NCBI GenBank assembly: GCA_038527485.1
Contig: JBCBFT010000005.1
Coordinates: 46,654-110,653, forward strand
Length of the DNA: 64,000 nucleotides
Origin: JALEFZ01 sp038527485
Lineage (GTDB): Bacteria > Bacteroidota > Bacteroidia > J057
Direction: 5' to 3'
Shown here: one piece after another, positions 51,749 through 59,360 of the stretch
Position numbering within the stretch: the stretch's first letter is position 1
Layout: each line of letters starts with the position of its first letter
The notes under the pieces: generated by a model
The model's database searches: none
What the model was told of the DNA's origin: nothing
Seen by the model: only the letters and a program-made list of their open reading frames with translations
Program-made: the position numbers and the translations under genes

Positions 51749-53182
51749 TTAAAAATCTATTGGCTTTCCTTGATAAAAGTCCAGGATTTTGACGCGGAAA
51801 ATATAATCGAACTTGGAACGCACCCGATCGAATTTTGCTCTGTTCAAATTATTTTTGGCTACGAGGAAATCCACTGAGTTTGAAGCACCTAATTCAAACT
51901 GGCGCTCTACATTTTGGAAGGTCAAATCCAATGCATCCACCTGCTTCAGGATGGCTGAGTAGGAGGAGTAAGCATTGCGTGCATCGAGATAAGCTTGCTC
52001 TACAGCTTGCTGAAGCTGTTGTTCGGCTAGTTGGACAGAGACCTGGCTTTGCTGAACTAGGATATTGGCGCGGTCGACGCTCGCCTTGGCAAAGTTTCTA
52101 TTGTAAATAGGAATATCTAGCCTCACCCCTAATCCGAGGTTCACATTGTCGGTAATCTGAGAGAAAAAGGGATAGGCACCGAATACAGGGGCATTTCGAA
52201 AGAAAGTCAACGTCTCGCGGTCTCCCAAAAACTCCACACTCACACTTTCAGATATTTCTTCTGTTCCTACGGGTTGCTCACGTATACCTGACCAAGCCGA
52301 GAATGCGTTGACGCCGAAAGTCAAGGTCGGATAGTAATTACTCTTTGCGATATCGACGCCTACTTGCGCGCTACTCAATCGCAGCTGTGCTGCATCCAGA
52401 TCTGGATAATTATTGGTAGCCATCGCGTAAATCTCGTCTGAGGGCGTCAGTACATAGCTCATCTCAGGATCGGGAAGATCAGGACGGACGATGCCAAAAG
52501 ATGCTGATACATCCAAGGACATCAACTGTTGTAGGGTCAAGTAGGCCAGTTCTAAGGCATTTTGGGCGTTGACAACCTGTAATTCTTCGGTGGCAATCTG
52601 TGACTCAATCTGGGCCAGATCTGCTTGAGCAAGTGATCCAGACTGAACCAGCTTGCGGATACGGTCTCGCTGCTCCGTAGTAGAGGCCACTTGAAGACGG
52701 GCACTCTCTAGGATCTCTCCTTGAAATAGGATATTGAGGTAAGCTGTGATGACATTGAGCGAGAGGGTGTATTCCTGTTGCTCCAAATCCTTCTTAGCTG
52801 CCTTCAAGTCCAGGGTTCTCTGCTTCAAGGTATTTTGCAGCCTAAATCCATTGTAGACTGTGATATTGGAGGTAAGATTCACGTTAAAGGCATCGAATCG
52901 CTCATTCGCGAATTCATTGCTCGTGGGGTCAATGGCACGCCCGAAGGTAGAGGACCAGTTGGGACTCACATTGAGGTTGGGGTAGCGGGCAGCTTGTGCT
53001 TGCTGGAGGTCGACTTCGCTCGATTGCTGGCGAAGGGCTACTTGTTGATAGGCGAGGTTGCGCTCTTTTGCGATTTCCAGGCATTCTTGTAGCGAGTAGA
53101 TGGCATCATTGTCCTGTGCCTGAACAGACAAGCATAGCAGGAGGATAAGGCCTAAAATCCCGAATCGGTTCATGATATTCAT
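51749..53182 (-). CDS. TolC family outer membrane efflux protein
   Basis: A 477-aa outer membrane factor. Signal peptide ends SVQAQD (near residue 23). Two tandem OEP repeats, each a pair of long coiled-coil helices and two beta strands, cover about residues 28-225 and 245-465; the repeated block is L-x-x-C/A-L-x-x-A-x-x-x-N at each start (SLQECLEIAKERN). FNVNLTSNITVYNGFRLQNTLKQ and NLGVRLDIPIYN-type strands support an outer membrane barrel; the order of the pair is the same as in other Bacteroidota TolC proteins. It would trimerise and dock on the adaptor encoded next. The end, FYQGKPIDF, is typical. Confidence 0.88.
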   Translation of the reverse strand: MNIMNRFGILGLILLLCLSVQAQDNDAIYSLQECLEIAKERNLAYQQVALRQQSSEVDLQQAQAARYPNLNVSPNWSSTFGRAIDPTSNEFANERFDAFNVNLTSNITVYNGFRLQNTLKQRTLDLKAAKKDLEQQEYTLSLNVITAYLNILFQGEILESARLQVASTTEQRDRIRKLVQSGSLAQADLAQIESQIATEELQVVNAQNALELAYLTLQQLMSLDVSASFGIVRPDLPDPEMSYVLTPSDEIYAMATNNYPDLDAAQLRLSSAQVGVDIAKSNYYPTLTFGVNAFSAWSGIREQPVGTEEISESVSVEFLGDRETLTFFRNAPVFGAYPFFSQITDNVNLGLGVRLDIPIYNRNFAKASVDRANILVQQSQVSVQLAEQQLQQAVEQAYLDARNAYSSYSAILKQVDALDLTFQNVERQFELGASNSVDFLVAKNNLNRAKFDRVRSKFDYIFRVKILDFYQGKPIDF

Positions 53183-53337
53183 AGAAAATTAAAAGGTCAG
53201 GTGTACAGAGGTTAGAGGTTCAATCTCAAGTACTCATATGCTCATTTCTCAATATAGAGTCTTCTTAAACTGTTGGCAAACCCGATGACATTAAATTACA
53301 TCTTGAATCCGTTATACGCATTCGTTGAGAGGCTTTT

Positions 53338-54012
53338 TCAAGACATGGGCTCCAAATAAGTGACGACATCTACCCAGTCCAAACTCTCTAAATAGTTCCT
53401 TGTAAGCGCCCTAACGCCAGAATCTAGCTCAAAGACCAGCCGGGCATCTGTATTTTTCCCTCTACGATTGACAGTCAGTGTGCCAATATTGCAATTTTCA
53501 TGTCGGATGACAGATGAGATGAAAGCTACGCTGCCGTGGATGTCATGCGCACTAATCACCAATGTGTAGGCTTCAGCTGTAAAGTTACACGTAAATTTGT
53601 CTATCTCGACGATGGAAATGAGTCCTCCGCCGCGTGAGACTCCCAGCATTTCCATCTTGCGATCTCCTTTGTGCATCTCAATACGGATCGAATTGGGATG
53701 CAAGGCAGAGGCATTGGCAGAAGCTTTGAATGCATAGGAGAGGCCTTTTTTCTCCGCATGTGTATGCGAATCTTTCAAGCGATCGTCATCAGGCGTAAAG
53801 TTGAGTAGACCTGCCAATACGGCACGGTCACTTCCATGTCCCTCATACGTCCGAGCAAAAGAATTGTAGAAAGTAATGGCCACGCGCTCAGGTTGTTCAC
53901 CAAACAACCGACGGGCCACACGACCGATTTTGGCCACTCCTGCTGTATGTGAGCTTGAAGGACCAATCATGATAGGACCAATCATGTCAAATATACTACT
54001 CTTCTCAGCCAT
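53338..54012 (-). CDS. sdaAB: L-serine dehydratase, iron-sulfur type, beta subunit
   Basis: A 224-aa protein matching the beta subunit of the two-part L-serine ammonia-lyase, which turns serine into pyruvate and ammonia. The N-terminal substrate-binding part has MIGPIMIGPSSSHTAG (about residues 10-25), NSFARTYEGHGSDRAVLAGL, and VSRGGGLISIVEID. The C-terminal third (about 150-224) is an ACT regulatory domain (VISAHDIHGSVAFISSVI, then NIGTLTVNRRGKNTDA). The 4Fe-4S cluster is carried by the alpha subunit, which is not encoded nearby, so it must be elsewhere. Start and length fit the family. Confidence 0.9.
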   Translation of the reverse strand: MAEKSSIFDMIGPIMIGPSSSHTAGVAKIGRVARRLFGEQPERVAITFYNSFARTYEGHGSDRAVLAGLLNFTPDDDRLKDSHTHAEKKGLSYAFKASANASALHPNSIRIEMHKGDRKMEMLGVSRGGGLISIVEIDKFTCNFTAEAYTLVISAHDIHGSVAFISSVIRHENCNIGTLTVNRRGKNTDARLVFELDSGVRALTRNYLESLDWVDVVTYLEPMS

Positions 54013-54472
54013 GACGTTTGCTTAAAGTGAGACCTATGAATGGTAAGGTAATTTGGGGATTTATTATTTACATCCCTAAAATTTCTCACTTCCTACGAGC
54101 TATTCGGCATAAACTTTTCCTCATTGGTTCGAATATTTTTTTTAGCAAAAACTCCCTAAACCTAAGGTCTTCTGAGAGGCAAACACATTTTTCTGCGTTT
54201 ACATACCACTTATCTATTTACGTACGGTAGGGGATTTAGCATGAAGGTTGTAATAGGAATGTTACGAGAAATAAACCAGATTTATAAGGATAGAGTGGAA
54301 TGTTGGAGCGGTCGGAGAATTCATTAGAAAATGAGGAAAAATGAATGCAGATTGCAAAATGAGTTGGGTATGCATATTTTTCCTAAGTTTTCATCCTTAT
54401 TAGGTCATCGGGTATCACAAAATCGACCTCTACAGAACTTAGAAACAGGCCATTACTAAATCAGGTGGGAAA
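54013..54472. other. 460-bp intergenic region before porP/sprF
   Basis: Divergent promoters for sdaAB and the PorP/SprF-like gene must lie here. I see no long inverted repeat, no protein-like ORF and no recognisable RNA. The final 30 bp before the ATG at 54473 contain a GGTGGGAAA purine stretch, a possible weak ribosome-binding region. Confidence 0.35.
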
Positions 54473-55486
54473 ATGAAAAAAATCTTTATTCACGCTTTGG
54501 GCATTCTGACCCTAATGTTAGCCATGGGACTACAAGTTCAGGCTCAGGACCCACAATATTCACAATTCTATTCCAATCTACTCGCGCTCAACCCGGCATT
54601 TGCGGGTTCAGCAGGAGGTCCTCGGATTGCCATGAATTTCCGCGGACAGTGGATCAAAATTCCTGGTTACTACCAGCAAGCGGCGTTCTCTATGGACATG
54701 CCCATTTTCCCTTTGGGAACTTCACAGGGGATCGGGATCAACTTCAACGCAGACCGTGCGGGTGAAGGGGATCTGACCAAGCTTTCTTTGAATTTTAACT
54801 ATGCTTATGAAGTGGAGCTTGTAAAGCGCGAGCACTACATCCGCTTCGGTCTGAGCGGAGGCATCATCCAGGCGACCATTGATCCATTCAAATTGGTATT
54901 TCCTGATCAGATCGACCCTTCGTGTGGATTCTGTCTCCCGACAAACGAACCCCTGGGCGAATGGCAGACCAACCGTGTCGTAGAAGACGTGAGCGCAGGT
55001 TTCGTTTATTACAACGAGTTTGCATATATCGGCCTGACAGCCAATCATATCACGCAGCCAGACGAGACATTTACACGCACAGTAGGTGCTCCTGGTGGAC
55101 TCGAAACAAGACTTCCAATCAAATACACCCTAACAGGTGGATTGAATATTCCTGTTCGCTCGATGGGCAGCAGAAGAGAAGTATCTGTAACTCCTGCTTT
55201 CTTGGCAAAGTTCCAAGGAGAATTTTTCCAGGTGGATGCAGGTCTGTATGTAAATGCAGAGCCGATGGTATTCGGCTTGTGGTATCGTCACCAGGATGCG
55301 ATCATCGGCTTGATCGGTATCCAATATGAGAATTACCGATTCGGTGTCTCCTATGACTATACGACTTCTTCCTTGGGACAAGGAAACTCTGGTGGTTCTG
55401 TCGAGGCATCGCTTCAGATGGAGTTTGAGCAATACAAACGCCCCAAAACGCGCAAGCACCGCAAAATGCCTTGTCCACGCTTCTAG
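54473..55486 (+). CDS. PorP/SprF family T9SS membrane protein
   Basis: A 337-aa outer membrane protein with signal peptide 1-24 (LQVQAQ). The mature start DPQYSQFYSNLLALNPAFAGSAGGPR is diagnostic for PorP/SprF. Alternating amphipathic strands (LNFNYAYEVEL, IRFGLSGGII, VSAGFVYYNEFAYIGLTANH) indicate a beta barrel of about 14 strands, and the end CPRF is typical. PorP/SprF proteins help T9SS-dependent surface attachment or gliding, often paired with a particular cargo or with GldJ/GldK lipoproteins, as here: a GldJ-like gene follows after 113 bp and a terminator follows that. GC-rich, regular codon use suggests strong expression. Confidence 0.9.
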   Translation: MKKIFIHALGILTLMLAMGLQVQAQDPQYSQFYSNLLALNPAFAGSAGGPRIAMNFRGQWIKIPGYYQQAAFSMDMPIFPLGTSQGIGINFNADRAGEGDLTKLSLNFNYAYEVELVKREHYIRFGLSGGIIQATIDPFKLVFPDQIDPSCGFCLPTNEPLGEWQTNRVVEDVSAGFVYYNEFAYIGLTANHITQPDETFTRTVGAPGGLETRLPIKYTLTGGLNIPVRSMGSRREVSVTPAFLAKFQGEFFQVDAGLYVNAEPMVFGLWYRHQDAIIGLIGIQYENYRFGVSYDYTTSSLGQGNSGGSVEASLQMEFEQYKRPKTRKHRKMPCPRF

Positions 55487-55599
55487 CCAGGATTGCGATA
55501 CGTTGAAAATCCTGTATTTTTACTCATATATTGAAACGCTATATTTTTTACATCTACCTTCATTTAACGAAGGCCCCTTAGGCCCCACTAAATCGGCTT

Positions 55600-56769
55600 A
55601 TGAACATGAGAAGTATCATCTTAGGTCTTACCTCACTAGCAGTATTGGCTCTAATGGCTAGCTGTACAAGTCGCAAAGACCGCATCAACAGTGTAGGAAA
55701 CTACAGTAGCAAGACAGGTGTCAAGTACTCAGAAGACACATACGAGCCTGTCGATTTTGACGAGAATGCCATCGCCCCTGGATTGGTTCTGATCCCTGGT
55801 GGTTCCTTTATGATGGGTGGTGGAGAGAAAGACATTGAGCAAAATATGGATAACCGCACACGTCAGGTGACCGTACAGTCTTTCTATCTAGATGAAACAG
55901 AAGTAGCAAACGTAGACTGGAAAGAATTTCTCTACGATGTACTGAATGGCGACGGAGGCGAAACGCGTTTTGAGGAGCTATATCCCGATACAAACGTATG
56001 GCGTCGTGACCTCGCATTCAACGACCCCATCGCAGAGACATATTATCGTCACCCTGCATTCAACGTATATCCTGTCGTAGGTATCAACTGGTACCAGGCA
56101 AACGAATACTGCAAGTGGCGTACAGACAAAGTAAATGAGATCCTGCTTGAGGATGATGAAGATGGAACGGCTTATCCTTCTTACCGTCTCCCTACAGAAG
56201 CAGAGTGGGAATATGCGGCACGTGGCCTTCAGGAAAGTGAAGTATACGCGTGGGAAGGAAAATCTCTCCGTAATGCCAAAGGACGCTTCCGTGCCAACTT
56301 CAAGCGTGGACGTGGAGACTACGCTGGATGGAGAGGTGGCGATGGCTACCACATGACAGACGGATACATGATCACAGCGCCTGTTCGTGAGTTTTGGCCA
56401 AACGATTTCGGTCTCTACAACATGTCTGGAAACGTAGCCGAGTGGACACAGGATACATACCGCCGTCTGGCGTTTGAAGACGTAGACGACTTCAATCCCT
56501 ACCGTCGCAAAGGGCAAACAGAAGTACGTCCTGACGACTGGTTGGATGACGTCACGTACCAAGCGAAAAACTCTCTCCTTTACAATCCTGATGATCAGTC
56601 AGATGTAAATGCAGATCCTTTTGATAATGTAAAAGTATACCGCGGAGGTTCATGGTATGACATTGCCTACTATCTCTCTCCTGGTGTACGTCGTTACTAT
56701 CCTGCTGACTCAGCTAGCGCGACCATTGGGTTCCGCTGTGCCATGATTCGTGTAGGTAGCCCCGACTAA
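55600..56769 (+). CDS. GldJ-like SUMF1/FGE-domain lipoprotein
   Basis: A 389-aa lipoprotein (lipobox LMASC, Cys22) with one formylglycine-generating-enzyme-like domain (about residues 60-385). Key blocks are PGLVLIPGGSFMMGG, YLDETEVAN, HPAFNVYPVVGINWYQANEY, YRLPTEAEWEYAARG, NDFGLYNMSGNVAEWTQD, and GGSWYDIA. The pre-domain part, NSVGNYSSKTGVKYS, resembles the start of GldJ ('TGW/VK' after the lipid Cys). GldJ (about 560 aa) and GldK (about 400-470 aa) are T9SS/gliding ring components; this one has GldJ-like motifs but is short, lacking the middle insertion of GldJ. It is the second gene of a two-gene unit with porP/sprF and is followed by a terminator. Confidence 0.8.
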   Translation: MNMRSIILGLTSLAVLALMASCTSRKDRINSVGNYSSKTGVKYSEDTYEPVDFDENAIAPGLVLIPGGSFMMGGGEKDIEQNMDNRTRQVTVQSFYLDETEVANVDWKEFLYDVLNGDGGETRFEELYPDTNVWRRDLAFNDPIAETYYRHPAFNVYPVVGINWYQANEYCKWRTDKVNEILLEDDEDGTAYPSYRLPTEAEWEYAARGLQESEVYAWEGKSLRNAKGRFRANFKRGRGDYAGWRGGDGYHMTDGYMITAPVREFWPNDFGLYNMSGNVAEWTQDTYRRLAFEDVDDFNPYRRKGQTEVRPDDWLDDVTYQAKNSLLYNPDDQSDVNADPFDNVKVYRGGSWYDIAYYLSPGVRRYYPADSASATIGFRCAMIRVGSPD

Positions 56770-56793
56770 TCTCACATTATCTCAGATGATACG

Positions 56794-56826
56794 AAAGCAG
56801 ATGTGCCTCAGGTGCATCTGCTTTTT
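56794..56826 (+). terminator. Terminator of the porP-gldJ unit
   Basis: AAAGCAGATG (56794-56803) and CATCTGCTTT (56815-56824) form a perfect 10-bp stem with an 11-nt loop and a T-rich tail (TTTTTGTCTTTC). It begins 25 nt after the GldJ-like stop codon. Confidence 0.85.
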
Positions 56827-56883
56827 GTCTTTCTTACACTCCTGCTGGGCGACATTCCTTCAGATAGACATTTGGGGCTACAC

Positions 56884-57822
56884 TTATCGCAATCCATCAA
56901 CCCCACTCATCACTTTATTGATCTTAGCGGCGTAGCGGATGACCATGACATCACTGGCACGAAACGGCTCGAAACCAATCTCGAAGATCCAACTGTAGTA
57001 TTGTTGCTGGTCGTTGAGGAGATTGGCTAATAACTGAGGGGTCCAATGCGTCGTGTCACTGAGCTGATATTTTTGCTTCAATAATTTCCCTAGTTCCTGT
57101 CCCCACTCATTGTTGACCATGTCGATGTAGTTGTCTACGGCGCCATTCTTGGGATCGCTCAATTGCTTTTCGGTAAACTTCCCTGTGATCAATTCAGGTA
57201 TATTGCGCTCATGTATATCTGCGATGAAATCTGCCAATTCCTCCGAATAGATAGACGTAATAAAGCATTGGGCCGTCATGTGGTTGAAGGTATTGATGTA
57301 GCCTTTTTCGGATATGTCTTCAGGGGGAATTTTTGCTAGATCTTCTTTATGGATGTGGTTCATCATAGCCTCTGCCAAGTGATAGAAAGCCACATCTCCT
57401 CCCCCGTAGTATTGATCTCTTTTGCGTGAAAGGATGTAGGCGCGCATCAAGTCTTGTCGGTGCATGACAAAGTAGGGTGTCCGCAAACCAAGGATAGCCT
57501 TGGCAAAAAATCCCTGGTCTCGCGTTTTGAGAATGTCTTTTTCACTGAGTCCCGCATCTAGTTGGTTGACAACCTGATGCCCTTTGCTCTGATGGGTGAG
57601 GCGGACCCAGGATTTGCCATCAGCTGCATATTCGATTTGCACGACTTCTCGCAGTTCTTCCAAGGTCTGAAAGTGTGTTGTCAACAATCCTCCCCGCCCT
57701 AGCGTGTTCAGTTCTGTGGCAGTTGAGACTTCCGGTTGAGATTGACATCCCCAGAGCAGCAAAATGCTCCCACAGAAGGCGAATAAGTACGTAAGAGGGC
57801 TTATTTGATTTCTTGAATCCAT
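56884..57822 (-). CDS. Hypothetical lipoprotein of the GH unit
   Basis: A 312-aa lipoprotein (lipobox LLWGC, Cys26) that I do not recognise. The mature part is helical and soluble, with MHRQDLMRAYILSRKRDQYY and NTFNHMTAQCFITSIYSEEL among the more notable stretches, and a C-terminal DVMVIRYAAKINK. There is no sugar-binding or peptidase motif I can identify. Its first 22 nt overlap the end of the GH28-like gene, so it is translationally coupled to it and likely to work with the two glycosidases. Confidence 0.6.
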   Translation of the reverse strand: MDSRNQISPLTYLFAFCGSILLLWGCQSQPEVSTATELNTLGRGGLLTTHFQTLEELREVVQIEYAADGKSWVRLTHQSKGHQVVNQLDAGLSEKDILKTRDQGFFAKAILGLRTPYFVMHRQDLMRAYILSRKRDQYYGGGDVAFYHLAEAMMNHIHKEDLAKIPPEDISEKGYINTFNHMTAQCFITSIYSEELADFIADIHERNIPELITGKFTEKQLSDPKNGAVDNYIDMVNNEWGQELGKLLKQKYQLSDTTHWTPQLLANLLNDQQQYYSWIFEIGFEPFRASDVMVIRYAAKINKVMSGVDGLR

Positions 57823-59294
57823 GCGCTGTCTTCAATTTTCGTCTCGCTGGTATTGCGCAAAATTACTTTCTTCTCCTTGCTTTCCCCCACGACTTTTACT
57901 TCTTCCATATCTAATCCATGCACATCATCAAACACAAAAGCAGGTCGATGATCAGCCGCTTTCAGATGCAGGATAATATTTTGAAAGACCAATCCCTTAA
58001 CATGGCGCACATAAAAGCCCCATGCGGGCAATTCCCCAAACATCGAAAACTCAGGATATACACTTTCTTTTTCAGGAATCTGATCTAAATCAGATAGGGG
58101 GCGGTAGGCCAGTCCTTTGTTTCCTTTTCCAGGGAAGGTGATCTCGATATTTTTGAGCACAACATTTTCTACATAATGCTCTGGAAAACCTGTGATAGAA
58201 GAGGGAAAGACATTGTGGAAAAAGGGTAAATCAGGTCCCCGTAGCTCGTAGGCGTGGTCAGGCCGTCCGAAAGGTACTTCAACCTTGACGTTTTGAATCG
58301 TGACGTTTTTGAGTGTGGCGACATCTCCCTTGACGCGATGCCCCAGCTTGATGAAGATGGCATTGCCAGTATTTGTGGCTTCGACACTGTCGATGGTGAT
58401 ATTCTCTAGGATTCCTCCGTCGACAGACTCGATGGCGATCGCCGAGCGAAAGGTGTCGAAGACTTTGATATTTTTAATGGTCACATTGCGGAAGCCTCCC
58501 AAGGAGTTGGTCCCAAACTTGATGGCACTCGCACTAGATCTGACGGTACAGTTGTTGATGAAAATATTCTCTCCAATGAGGTTTGCAAAATGTGATTTGA
58601 TGCAAATACCGTCATCAGAGCAGTTGAAATAGGAATTGGTCAAACGTACCTCTTGACAGTCCACGATATCGATGCCATCATTGTTCCAGTAGGTATCACT
58701 TTCGACTCTGATATTGTCAATCGTTAGATCTTCGCACTGCTGATAACTTTGTACCCAGCAAGCAGCCCTCCTAAGGGTGAGATTCCTTACATCTACGTGC
58801 TGGCAGTTCAGAAACTGGATCAAGGTAGGACGGGTGTAGAACTTAGGCCTCCTATCTGCGAAGTTATAATGCGCACTATCCAATGCACCCGCATAAAACA
58901 AACTGTCTAGCCGTAGGGCCACAGCTCTGCCGTTTCCATCGAGTTCTCCAGGTCCTGATAGCGCAATGTCGTGTTGACCATCACTGAGCAATAGGGCTTT
59001 CCAGAGGCCTAATCGTTCGTAGTGATCTGCGTCTACACTCCCTTGCAAAACAGCGCCTTTTTCCAAATGCAGCTCAATCTTGGACTTCAGATAAATAGAA
59101 CCTGATAGAAAACGCCCTTTAGGAATAACGACACGGCCTCCTCCCCTTCTGTAAGCAGCATTGATGGCAGCCTGAATCTGCTCGGTGCAGAGGGTCGTTC
59201 CGTCGGGTTTGGCTCCATAGTCTAACACGTTGTAATCCGTTGCTGAGGAGGAGAGAATGAAAGAGAGAAAACAAATAGAGAATAGCAGTCGCAT
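57801..59294 (-). CDS. GH28-like (polygalacturonase-type) beta-helix protein
   Basis: A 497-aa exported protein. Signal peptide about 1-18 (LSSSATD). The start of the mature protein, YNVLDYGAKPDGTTLCTEQI, is the pectate-lyase/GH28-type N-cap, and the body is a right-handed parallel beta-helix with repeated I-x-N-x-x-V/I turns. GH28 acidic residues are visible: NNDGID (near 205) and SDDGICIKS (near 227). The usual Gly-His-Gly that follows is not seen; its place has ASAIKFGTNSLGG. Activity may therefore differ from standard polygalacturonase, for example a rhamnogalacturonan-type or unsaturated-uronide enzyme. It is the middle gene of a unit with a GH106-like enzyme (66-nt gap) and a lipoprotein. 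Confidence 0.78.
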   Translation of the reverse strand: MRLLFSICFLSFILSSSATDYNVLDYGAKPDGTTLCTEQIQAAINAAYRRGGGRVVIPKGRFLSGSIYLKSKIELHLEKGAVLQGSVDADHYERLGLWKALLLSDGQHDIALSGPGELDGNGRAVALRLDSLFYAGALDSAHYNFADRRPKFYTRPTLIQFLNCQHVDVRNLTLRRAACWVQSYQQCEDLTIDNIRVESDTYWNNDGIDIVDCQEVRLTNSYFNCSDDGICIKSHFANLIGENIFINNCTVRSSASAIKFGTNSLGGFRNVTIKNIKVFDTFRSAIAIESVDGGILENITIDSVEATNTGNAIFIKLGHRVKGDVATLKNVTIQNVKVEVPFGRPDHAYELRGPDLPFFHNVFPSSITGFPEHYVENVVLKNIEITFPGKGNKGLAYRPLSDLDQIPEKESVYPEFSMFGELPAWGFYVRHVKGLVFQNIILHLKAADHRPAFVFDDVHGLDMEEVKVVGESKEKKVILRNTSETKIEDSAWIQEIK

Positions 59295-59360
59295 AAGATG
59301 AGAACGGTTCCGATTGTGGATTTGTTGAAAAGGGTATGGAGTAAAAATAGTGGGACATCC

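Noticed and set aside
54018..54230. 70-codon plus-strand ORF before porP/sprF
   Set aside because: Random-looking composition and no homology pattern; the region is a divergent promoter area.
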